Source: Chrysochromulina parva | Taxonomy: Eukaryota > Haptophyta > Prymnesiales > Chrysochromulinaceae | Direction of reading: 5' to 3' | Length of the DNA stretch: 13,906 nt | Assembly: GCA_002887195.1 (NCBI GenBank) | Contig: PJAB01001524.1 | Location: 1 to 13,906, forward strand | Shown: positions 7,101 through 13,906 of the stretch, piece by piece | How the letters are laid out: every line of letters begins with the position of its first letter | Numbering within the stretch: the stretch's first letter is position 1 | Made by a program: the position numbers and the translations under genes | The notes under the pieces: generated by a model | Databases searched by the model: none | What the model was told of the DNA's origin: nothing | The model's input: the letters and a program-made list of their open reading frames with translations, nothing else

Positions 7101-8466
7101 CTGGAGCTGGATGCGTGTGGTTGCCACGACCATTGCCCGCGTCCGACCGAGCTTCACTTCGATGATTCGGCGGCGGCGCCATCGTGTGCTCTTCTTCTCG
7201 CGTCTCATCGTCGCCGGGCGCGCGTCGAGCTGCCCGCGCTGCCTGTTCGCGCGCTGGCTCGAGTACCTGCACCTCCGGGTGATCAAGCGCTCTTTGGTCG
7301 CCTCGTCGCGCGAGATGCTGGCCGCGCGATGGATGGGCCGATGCTTCTACGCATGGCGCACGGGCAAGTGCGCGAGCGCGTACAACCAGTCTCCGACTCC
7401 CGAATCCAAGGACGTGTACGATGAGCGCTTGGCGGCACTGACGCATACGGATTACGTGCCGGGCCACATTCATGCGATGGCGTCCCCGGAGGTGCTGGAG
7501 GCGCTGGCGTTGCTGATCGGGGCCGTCAACCCTGCAGAGGGGCTCGGTGGCGAACCCGGGCCTGTGGGGCCTGTGGGCTCTCGGTGGAAGAAGGTCGGTC
7601 GAGAGCCGCCGAGGAAGGGCAGTGAGCTCGTGAGCGAGACCCTCGGAGCGGCTCTGCGGACTCGGAGCGGCCCAGAAGACGAGGGGCCCTGCGTGCAGGT
7701 GTTCAGCCAGAAGGAGCTCGCCGACTTGAACCTGCCCGAGGATCTCCGGACTGATAGCTTCATCAAGGTGGATGGCCGGTACTTTGAGCAAGCTGCCGGC
7801 TCGATGGTCCCGGCGCTGCGCTCGTACCCGCCATGGGCCAGGGTGGTCTACGGCGGCCAGAGAGAGCTCTCCGCCGCCCTCGAGCTCGACAAGTGGGTCC
7901 TGACCCTTTCGCGCGCTGCGGAGTCGCACGCGGGCTGGCTGCGGCGCAAGAGTTGCTGGGTGCGTCGGCGCACGATCAAGCATACGAGTCAGTCCAAGAT
8001 GCGCAAGCTGCTGCTCGCGGTCTTCGAGGACCTCTTCGAGCGCATCAAGCATGAGGCTGAGCTCCACTTCAAAGAGGCGGAGAATCCCGACGCGATGCCC
8101 TCGGCCTACCTCTCGGGCGCGCTCCAGCTGCGCGAGTACGAGCTCAAGGCGCTCTGGGCGGCGGGTATGTCGATGGCCAAGGCGCTCGTGTACGCGGAGG
8201 AGAATGAGATCCCCACAGGTCTCGAGCCGCTCGCGAAGCCGTTGATCGCGGTGGGCATCGGCCGCTGGATGGCCAACAGTCTCTCGTACGGGCTGCCCAG
8301 GGTCCACGCGCTGGACCCAGCCACCCGCGAGCCCACCAACAAGCTGAGCAGACTATCCCAACCCAACGACGGCCCTCTGGCGCAAAAATACTGGCGCCAT
8401 TACGACTTTCTGATCTTGCAAGCCAAGGAGCGCTCGCAGGCAGCTGGGCGCCGAAAGCCGTCCTAG
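4105..8466 (+). CDS. Large Sfi1/IQ-repeat-like coiled-coil protein, possibly centrosome/basal-body associated
   Basis: Intronless, 1453 aa from ATG4105 (context AGCATGG). An in-frame ATG at 3985 would add 40 residues but has weak context and lies 24 nt after the gene 2 stop. Residues 1-150 are Pro/Ser/Ala-rich and disordered. About 173-398 and 928-1092 are two basic, helical blocks with regularly placed Trp, Tyr and Arg (FYVWKRL, RRWMALLVDRL; LLRAWAQF, VFWSWMRV, LFARWLEYL, CFYAWRTG). This recalls Sfi1-type centrin-binding or IQ-type repeats. Between them lie acidic tracts (EEEDDDWE, EEEEEIEDEE), a 15-Ala run at 5704-5748 and long Ala/Glu/Arg coiled coil (~490-550, ~720-790, ~850-930). The C-terminal third (~1110-1453) is more globular, with LLLAVFEDLFERIKHEAEL; I do not recognise a family. 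No catalytic motif seen. Cytoskeletal scaffold role is inference; that it is a real gene is well supported by its uninterrupted length and structured ends. Confidence 0.8.
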   Translation: MEHHGPPPKASRLQQHAASRRHPLLTTVAQQRAQEAAYQLRALLSSASAPALLDPAGHLRWPPAIASASLAADPIAKKLPPPFSSSPRQRPTSLPPLDTSPRLPLPATSWPAATAAAPSATIISSPAPAASPDPTPTALSSQRPAISRRRSFSKKRDASWHVMQEDELSDAEEYRFYTACHWPFYVWKRLMRQHTSALHRLTSSTADGLARMRCIRRWRIAGAVFAKERALRRRMRAVQQRRWMALLVDRLRQLAASRHKDTAIQRSRKFIRLRTHVVCSASLCALHAYAVCRRQVRRRAFGEMMMLPEGQVAPLPVPPAWHDHPVIGDVVEHYRVKDVHTRRVHQHCRRRLSPLLLDVLAKNVEWQRRKRYCALRGYALVYSRRLTQWVAYVLLGFRKDEDAKAKAEAEAFAAAAADTSARHDASATSGAESASGDDEDEEATEPMSIFETAARQPRDGSLTAGLLTAKRARTKPAEAADEKQTSMASSLTEAERKALAFARREEAAAKAEALRLRAKKAAEAAEARRKEDEAAAAAAAAAAAAAAATTSARWSSDRSSSPPIPLARPSSAAVFGRAPATEEEDDDWESLERARRRYLAEEKALVGGAPPPEPPGAHHNANLGAKALQRRYRYFPVEPENQTAKMLEAEAQRLKDKDAVPGEEEEEIEDEELALALGAADASANDEAVAVRTGEGEGEGSTPAEEKVPVEATPGALAAAAEETAAQAEGQVARLGRWIAEARAATAEDGEAAMKAIESAEEHLKAAQLEATELRTAATAALAAAAAALRPLEPTTIDLHVSVLLSRHELKLAVQRSKARPPSPLDDDAVALPADAAAAAHRLKCKERQSRLTAVLDSVRQKGTRLTRRGAMLARKFEHRQQMRENVEARSKEVLEKTHKHVSGAVEHTTSNLSSRLENKAEILVAVLLRAWAQFDRMWSLEVMSECYAALKEPLRYKRAKALCNKWKLRRMIRIANRFLAIERMMPTYYRLRFLRSVFWSWMRVVATTIARVRPSFTSMIRRRRHRVLFFSRLIVAGRASSCPRCLFARWLEYLHLRVIKRSLVASSREMLAARWMGRCFYAWRTGKCASAYNQSPTPESKDVYDERLAALTHTDYVPGHIHAMASPEVLEALALLIGAVNPAEGLGGEPGPVGPVGSRWKKVGREPPRKGSELVSETLGAALRTRSGPEDEGPCVQVFSQKELADLNLPEDLRTDSFIKVDGRYFEQAAGSMVPALRSYPPWARVVYGGQRELSAALELDKWVLTLSRAAESHAGWLRRKSCWVRRRTIKHTSQSKMRKLLLAVFEDLFERIKHEAELHFKEAENPDAMPSAYLSGALQLREYELKALWAAGMSMAKALVYAEENEIPTGLEPLAKPLIAVGIGRWMANSLSYGLPRVHALDPATREPTNKLSRLSQPNDGPLAQKYWRHYDFLILQAKERSQAAGRRKPS
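5704..5748 (+). repeat. Poly-Ala codon tract (15 Ala) in gene 3
   Basis: Seven GCC codons, then GCC and GCT mixed: fifteen Ala in a row at the end of a charged coiled coil. Confidence 0.95.
6184..6201 (+). repeat. GGTGAG hexanucleotide repeat in gene 3
   Basis: Three GGTGAG units in frame, coding alternating Gly-Glu (GEGEGEG) in the acidic linker. Confidence 0.85.
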
Positions 8467-8643
8467 ACTTAACAAAAGACGATGCGCATGCGGAGTTGTC
8501 AGTGTCACTGTCGTCAGAATTAGGCAGCCGCTTGGGCGCGTCGGCGAGCGCGGAGTGGCGGCGGCACCCCCGCACCTTCCGCCTTGGCCGCGGGGATCTA
8601 AGCTTCAGAACTTCCACCGCCCGCTTCGACGCTTTTTATTGTT

Positions 8644-8662
8644 TACCGGTACCGTACCGGTA
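8644..8662 (+). promoter_or_regulatory. Double TACCGGTA palindrome in the gene 4 promoter
   Basis: TACCGGTACCGTACCGGTA contains the 8-bp palindrome TACCGGTA at 8644-8651 and 8655-8662, an 11-bp repeat spacing (about one helical turn). This is 65-83 nt before ATG8727, a plausible binding site for a dimeric factor; the factor is unknown. Confidence 0.35.
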
Positions 8663-8689
8663 GCACTTTTGCTCGTGAGGCGGTGCGAT

Positions 8690-8703
8690 CTACTGTACAG
8701 TAG
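8690..8703 (+). promoter_or_regulatory. 14-bp perfect palindrome before gene 4
   Basis: CTACTGTACAGTAG is fully self-complementary and ends 23 nt before ATG8727. It is either an operator-like site or a leader hairpin; function is not known. Confidence 0.3.
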
Positions 8704-8726
8704 CCTGAGGCGCGTCGGCCAGCGCG

Positions 8727-11365
8727 ATGCAGGGCGCCGAAGAGTTCTACCTCGATGACGGTACGTGCGCCCTCTACATGTGCCCACTGCCTCCCTCATT
8801 GCCGTGCATGCTCTGAGCAGTGCCCCGACGCCTTGCCCCTCAACTGCACCTCGCGACCCGCAGTGCCCGAGATGGAGAGCGCGGTCACAGAGGCCTTCGA
8901 TGCGATCAATCCCAACGGCGAGCTGCCAATGCGCGGCCTCGCCGAGTGCGCCGTCTTCGAGGAGGAACCGGAGCGCGGAGTGCTGCTCATGCGAGATCTT
9001 CAGGTCCTTGACGGCGACGAGCCGACTCCGCTCGACATCGTGGGCCGCGTGACTGCGCTCGCGGAGGATGGCAGCCCACGGCAGGGCGGGCCAGCGGGCC
9101 CGGTCGTGCGCCTGAGCGCCGTGACCGAGTGGTCGGTCGAGTACGCCGACGAGATGGTCATCGTGTGGGTGAGCACGGAGACGGCCGACTACAAGCTGCT
9201 CTCGCCGGCGCCGCAGTACACGCCGCTGTGGGAAGTGCTGCAGCGCAAGACGGCGCTGGCGGCGCGCGTGCTTGCGCTGCTCGCGGACGACCCGACGATG
9301 ACGTACAAGGCGCTGCTGCGCCAGACGATCCTGTGCAACTCGATCCCGGGTGCCATCCAGTTCAAGGCGGACGATCTGCTCCACTTTGGGCGCTTCCTCG
9401 TCGACCAGATCGCCAACTCGGAGGAGCTCGCGTCGTGCCGGGCGCTCATCGGGTTGCGGGAGGCGCTCGAGCGCAAGGCGAAGGAGGAGGCGATCACGCA
9501 GCGCAGCCTCGATGACGAGGAGAAGGCGGAGTCCGACCCCAATAAGCGCCAGCGCAAGGCGACGAAGATGTACGAGGCGGTGCCGAGCCACACGCCGCGT
9601 GCGGGCTCGGGCGGCGGCGCAGACGGAAAGGGCAAGGCGGGCGGCGCAGGCGGCAAGGGCAAGGCGGGCGGCAAGGACGAGGACCCGAACGCGCCGCGCC
9701 CGGCGCAGAGCGCCTTCATGTACTATTCAAAGGAGATGCGCACCCAGATCGCGACCGAAGGGCTGTTGACGGCTGAGGGGGCTCCTCTTTCTTACGCAGA
9801 CGTGGGCCGGCTGGTGGGCGAGCGTTGGAAGGGGGCGAGTAAAGAGGTGAAGGCGACGTACGAGGAGATTGCGGCGGCGGACAAGGAGCGCTTCATCATC
9901 GAGACTGCTGCCCTTGAAGCCGAGAAGGAGGCGCGTGAGGCAGCTGCTATGAAGGGCAAGCGAGGACCCAAGCGCGCTTCCCTCGATGGAGGGAGCGGGC
10001 TGCCGGGGGGCGGCGCCACGCCGCTCTCGCCCGGGACAGCCGACGGCGGCGGCGGCGATGCGGGAGCAGGTGGCGTTTTGAGCGTGGGCGGCGGCGGCGG
10101 CGGCGCGACGAGCGGCGGGGGTGACGAGGCCGGTAAGAAGCGCAAGCGTGCAGAGGGCGAGGGGGGCGAGGGGGCGGCGGCGATGAGCGCCATGGAGAGG
10201 CTCGAGGCCATGTTCCCTATGGAGGACGTGCAGCTGCACCGAAAGGAGGCCGCGCACCGCGCGATGCTCGTCGCGTCCGGTCGCTCGTTGCCGGCGCTGC
10301 CGACGGCGGCGGCGGCGGAGGCCGCAGGCGCGTCGCCGCCCGTCCCCCCCCCCGCGTTCGTCTTCCCGCCCCGGGGGGCGCCGCCCGCGATACTGCCACC
10401 GCTGCCGACGCTGCCGGCATCCACCGAGCTTCCGTGGCCGCCGGCGCTGCGCGATCTGCCTCGCGAGATGGCGCGCCTCCTTGAGCTGTGGGACTTTTAC
10501 AATTTGATGGGCGTGACGTTCAAACTCTCGCCTCACGCGCTGCCGTTCGCGGCGCTCGTGAACGCGGTGTGCGGCGAGGGCGCAGTGGACGTGGCGCTTG
10601 CGGGCGAGCTCATCGTCGCCATGCTGCGCGCCCTTGCGCGCGACGTCGTGGGTGTGGACGATTGGGTCACCTGGCTCACGGCCGTCAACGATCCGGCCCT
10701 GCCGCTGCTCTGGCCTGAGCTGGTCGCGGTGCTCCTCGACTTCGACTCGTCGTACTCGCCGTGGGCCGACTTTAGCTTCCGCTCGGCGCGCGTCGACTGC
10801 GTGCACGCGCTCCGTTCGGGCGAGTGGGTCGCTCTCACGCCCATGCAGAAGCTCGAGGTGCTCTACTGGCTCAGCCAGAACACGGCACAGACGCAGACCG
10901 TCCGAGAGCATGCCGAGCGCAACTGGGAAGGAAGCGTCGAGCTCATGCGTGAGCGAAAGACGCTCCAAGAGGAGGAGGGGTTGCACGCGGCGAGCCTCAA
11001 GGGGAGCCTGCAGCGGATCGAGTCCATGGAGCGTCGTCTGGCCGAGTGGAAGGCGCAGCAGCAGCAGAGGGCGAAGGAGAAGAAGAAGCCGCTCGGAAAG
11101 GCGCCTGACTTTTCGGAGGAGCTGGCAGCGGACAAGTCCAAGGCTACGGAGGAGGCTCTCGCCGTGACGCGGCTGCGTGTGAAGCGACTCGACGTGCTCG
11201 ATCAGCTCGAGACGATGCCCACGCGCTCGGAACCCCTCGGCGCGGACCGGCATGGCAACATCTACCACTGCTTGGGCGGCGTGTTGGGTGCCGATGGCCT
11301 CTTTGTGCAAATGCCGTGCGCAGACAGCAGCGGCGCGAATGGCAGCGGCAGCGGAGACAACGGGA

Positions 11366-11415
<50 letters not shown>

Positions 11416-13200
11416 ATGGACGAGTTTGGCGAGTACGGGCGGCAGCATCTCTCTCGTAGCCTGCCGGAGGGTGAGACAGTGCGCTGGGGATGGTTGGGAG
11501 GCGCGTCGGCGCTGCAGCAACTCTTCGCGGCTCTTCACCCTGAGGGCAAGCGCGAGGGCGAGCTGCTCAAGACGCTCCATCGTCATCGGCTGAGCGCTGT
11601 GCTGCAGCCGCCCAATGCGAGCCACGGCGGGGGGGGCAAGGTCAAGGACGCTGATGGGTTTGGCAAGGTGCGGCTGCACCCTAGCTCCCTCTATCCCAGC
11701 GCACCTACTGGCGCCGCCGCCGCCGCCGCCGCCGCAGCAGCAGCCGCAGCAGCCGCAGCAGCAGAGAGTGAAGACGCCGCGAGCGTGGCGGCGGCGGCGG
11801 CCACACGACGGAAGTCGGGCAGTCAGTCCGAGCCAAAGTTGGAGGTGGTGCCGACCGATGCCTTGCCGCCGGGCTACGGCGAGGCGCGAGCGCCATCGAT
11901 GGAATCGGTCGCCGCCCGGCTGCGTTCCTTCGGCGCGGCAGTGGCGCGGGCCGACGGCTTGGCGGACGCGCGCAACCTCACGCAGAAGGAGGCCATCGCG
12001 GAGGCCAAGGAGGCCGCCGCTAAGGAGGCGGCGGAGGCGGCGACCAAGGCGGCGGCCGAAGGGGCCGCCAACGAGGACGAGGACGAGGCCATGGGCTCTC
12101 CTCCGCCGCCGCCCCCGCCCCTCCAGCCAACGTACGCCGCGCCCACCCTCTCCATGTCGCAATCGATCCTGGCACTCGCTGAGGAGGCCACGGGCGTCAC
12201 CGCCCTGCCAGCGGCGCATGGGCCCCACCTCAGTCTGCTGCGCGTCGCTCTCCTCGAGTTCGAAGAGCGACTGCGCTCTGCCGGCGCCGCCTGGGCCGTC
12301 TGCACGCAGCATGCTGCCGCGATGCGCGAGCTGTGGCTGGGGGTGCTCTCCCAGGCGACCCACCCCATCGAGCTCGGTGCCGCGCTGCGCACGCTCGAGG
12401 GACTGCTTGCGCCGACCGCTCGCTCGCGTGCCCTGACCCTCGAGCGTTGCTACAAGTGGCGGCACGGCGTGCTCAAGGCGCGTACGGTGAGCGCGGTCGC
12501 GCGCCACTTGTATGTGCTGGACGAGACGTGCGCGTGGGACGCGCTTGAGAAGGAGCTCGCCAAGGCGGCCGGAGCCGTGACGGGCAAGGCGGACCGCCCT
12601 CGCGCGGTGCGTCCGCGCATGGGGCCGCTCGCGTACGCGGCGCACAGTGGCGACAAACAGTGCGGCTGGCTTCGCCTATGCGAGGTCTCGCCGCTGTCAA
12701 CGGCCGTGCGCGCGAGCGTGCAGATCGGCGCCGTCTCGCGCCTGTACACGCTCATCCCGAGTACGCACCCCGCCGGCGAACCGACTGCGGGCGCGCCAGC
12801 GGGCTGGCAGTGGATGCCGGTGGGCATCTTGAACGAAGGCTCTCCAGTCGAGCTGCGCGGGCTGACCGTGGCCGAGGCCAAGTCCGCCCGGCTGACTGTC
12901 TGGTATGAAGAGACGCATCCGGATAAGTACACGGGCGTTGAGAAGCCGATGGACGTGCCGTACTCGGGCGTCGTGTTGGGCGTGCACTATGCCAAGGGGC
13001 TCTCGGTCCGTTTTGAGCACACGGTGGACGAGGCGACGGGTAAGGCCGAGACCATCCACATCTCGAACGAGGACGACTGGATCTGGGGCATGCGGCGCAC
13101 CAAGACCGCATCGTGGAGCCTTGAGGACCCGAACTTTGACAAGAGTCTGTTGCCGCAGGTGGTCGCGCGTCTGATCGACACCATCCCCGTGGCGGACTGA
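8727..13200 (+). CDS. RFTS / HMG-box / DDT / WHIM chromatin protein, ISWI-accessory-like; two exons
   Basis: Proposed join(8727..8760, 8864..13200), 1456 aa, starting MQGAEEFYLDD|VPEMESAV. Domains in order: ~31-197 DNMT1-type replication-foci (RFTS) domain, with the LPMRGLAECAVFEEE start, WSVEYADEMVIVWVST, then ADYKLLSPAPQYTPLW and TYKALL; ~285-362 HMG box (DPNAPRPAQSAFMYYSKEMR to DKERFIIE); KKRKR basic signal at 436-440; ~542-607 DDT (MARLLELWDFYNLMG ... LIVAMLRAL); ~640-698 WHIM1 (VALTPMQKLEVLYWL); ~793-824 WHIM2 (RSEPLGADRHGNIYH); ~1134-1244 a WSD-like helical region (CYKWRHGVLKA, CAWDALEKEL); then a beta-rich end with YSGVVLGVHYAKGLSVRFEH, perhaps Tudor-like. DDT plus WHIM motifs bind ISWI-type remodelling ATPases in ACF1/WSTF and plant RLT proteins; RFTS in DNMT1 binds ubiquitinated H3. 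No methyltransferase, PHD, bromo- or homeodomain was seen. A nuclear role in nucleosome spacing is a strong inference; linkage to replication is a hypothesis. Confidence 0.88.
8761..8863 (+). other. Intron 1 of gene 4 (103 nt)
   Basis: Donor G|GTACGTGCG and acceptor CCCGCAG|TGCCC after a C/T-rich tract. Splicing joins GAC G to TG CCC GAG, so ATG8727 (G at -3) reads MQGAEEFYLDDVPEME into the long frame. Without splicing ATG8727 stops at TGA 8814-8816, and the only other start, ATG8755, has a weak context and adds a Cys-rich N-terminus foreign to the rest. Splicing is the better model but unproven. Confidence 0.7.
11368..11415 (+). repeat. (GGC)16 trinucleotide repeat coding poly-Gly in gene 4
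   Basis: Sixteen uninterrupted GGC codons give sixteen Gly between WHIM2 and the following conserved segment. A pure codon repeat of this length is likely to vary in length between strains. Confidence 0.97.
11713..11763 (+). repeat. Poly-Ala tract (17 Ala) in gene 4
   Basis: Eight GCC codons, then a GCA-rich mix; seventeen Ala in a row in a low-complexity linker. Use of two codon types suggests an older or twice-expanded tract compared with the pure GGC run. Confidence 0.95.
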
Positions 13201-13800
13201 GACGGTGCGGCGCGGATAGGGAGTCGGCGGGAGGGTGTTCGGTCGGTGCAACCGGCACAGCGCATCACCACCTTTCCATCACGAGAGTCACGTGCACGTG
13301 CTTGCGTTGCGTCGAGGGCATGTATTTTGTTGTGTGTGTGGTGTGCGCGGTCGGGTGCCTAGCCTGCTGGCGTGCGTCGGACGTCGCGCATCGTGCGGGG
13401 CGTCGGAGCATTCTCGATGGTACGATCTGCTGCTCATGGCAATATGGGCGTGGCGTTGCACACTGGCTCTGCGCGGTCTGGGCGGTCCTGTGCGGTGGGG
13501 ACACGCGCCATTTGGGGAGGTAGCAGGTACTTATATAATATCAAAGGCTTGCTTCATGGCTATGCTTCCATCCACTGGCGACCCCATGTGACCGCCCACG
13601 GTGTCCTCTATGTCCTGACGTGAGCTCGTCCAGAGGTCCAGTGACCAGCCAGTGACGCGCGTACGGTTAGTCGCTTGCGGTCGTCGGTCTGTACCGTGTG
13701 TGTCCTTAGTGTGTCCCGGCTCCCCTGTTCCCCTGGTGGGTGGTGGCGGGTTACGGGGGGGGTTTCCTATACAAATTGGGGGGGGGTTCCTATACAATAC
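13201..13800. other. Downstream flank of gene 4, no supported gene
   Basis: 600 nt after the gene 4 stop. Only short open frames without recognisable protein features occur. There is a TCACGTGCACGTGC double CACGTG motif near 13288-13301 and an AT island TTATATAATATC at 13531-13542 that could be a TATA element or part of a 3' region. No tRNA or rRNA signature was recognised. Confidence 0.5.
13755..13799 (+). repeat. Duplicated G-run plus TTCCTATACAA unit
   Basis: Two imperfect ~23-bp units: eight G then TTTCCTATACAAATT (13755-13777), and nine G then TTCCTATACAATA (13778-13799). The runs directly precede the 11-bp tandem array. Confidence 0.85.
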
Positions 13801-13906
13801 GTATCCTGATGTATCCTGCATGTATCCTGCATGTATCTTGCATGTATCCTGCAGGATACATGTATCCCGAATGTATCCTGATGTATCTCAAATGTATCCT
13901 ACATGT
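13801..13906 (+). repeat. Minisatellite array, unit GTATCCTGCAT, truncated by window end
   Basis: About nine head-to-tail units of 10-11 nt based on GTATCCTGCAT, with variants (GTATCCTGAT, GTATCTTGCAT, GTATCCCGAAT, GTATCTCAAAT, GTATCCTACAT). One unit is extended to 18 nt and forms a palindrome at 13841-13862. The array continues past the window edge, so its full size is unknown. Confidence 0.93.

Larger units (their letters stand above)
8467..8726. other. Intergenic spacer between genes 3 and 4 with palindromes
   Basis: 260 nt shared by the gene 3 3' end and the gene 4 promoter. The part nearest gene 4 has a T-rich patch (CTTTTTATTGTTTACC, about 8630-8647) followed by two TACCGGTA palindromes and one 14-bp palindrome. 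No canonical polyadenylation signal was recognised. Confidence 0.6.

Noticed and set aside
7078..8307. A 409-codon minus-strand frame opposite gene 3
   Set aside because: Arg/His/Leu-rich with no family features; it mirrors the codon bias of gene 3.
9727..12645. A 972-codon open frame on the minus strand opposite gene 4
   Set aside because: It has low-complexity Arg/Leu/Gly/Ala composition, no recognisable domain, and lies wholly opposite a frame with clear HMG, DDT and WHIM domains; GC-rich codon bias leaves antisense frames open by chance.
13660..13730. Possible small structured RNA around the ACGGT...ACCGT complementarity
   Set aside because: Only a five-to-six-pair stem with no conserved tRNA or snRNA boxes; not above chance.
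13801..13906. CRISPR array
   Set aside because: Units are 10-11 bp with no spacers and the setting is eukaryotic; this is a minisatellite.

Overview
This window looks like nuclear DNA of a GC-rich unicellular alga, most likely a haptophyte. The reasons are spliceosomal GT-AG introns, good Kozak contexts at the ATGs that fit, eukaryote-only chromatin domains (RFTS, HMG box, DDT, WHIM), very long GC-rich exons full of Ala/Gly homopolymers, and a first gene whose N-terminal glycosyltransferase-like domain and C-terminal Cys-rich DCSWY domain resemble proteins I associate with haptophytes such as Emiliania and Chrysochromulina. The lineage call is inference; a pelagophyte or another alga is not excluded.

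Layout: four genes, all on the + strand. (1) 154-2288 is a three-exon gene for a type II membrane protein, a probable Golgi-type glycosyltransferase-like (DUF7796-like) protein with a Cys-rich tail. (2) 2927-3961 is an intronless zinc-type medium-chain dehydrogenase. (3) About 4105-8466 is an intronless 1453-residue protein with two Trp/Arg-rich helical blocks resembling Sfi1/IQ-type repeats around a long acidic and Ala-rich coiled-coil centre. (4) 8727-13200 is a two-exon gene for a 1456-residue nuclear protein combining a DNMT1-type RFTS domain, an HMG box, a DDT domain, WHIM1/WHIM2 motifs and a WSD-like tail, that is, an ISWI-accessory-like chromatin factor. The sequence after 13201 has no gene I can support and ends in an 11-bp tandem array that runs off the window.

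The four genes do not form a pathway. They are independent neighbours, with short spacers (144 nt between genes 2 and 3 and 260 nt between 3 and 4, measured to the preferred starts).

The strongest signals are in gene 1 and gene 4. Both introns of gene 1 carry marks of recent origin: intron 2 lies between two perfect 30-bp direct repeats that each contain AG|GT, and intron 1 lies between two 8-bp GGTGGGAG repeats. Together they look like intron birth caught in one gene by two routes, tandem duplication and introner-like insertion. Gene 4 is a chromatin-remodeller-type protein carrying the domain that in DNMT1 reads ubiquitinated H3 and replication foci.
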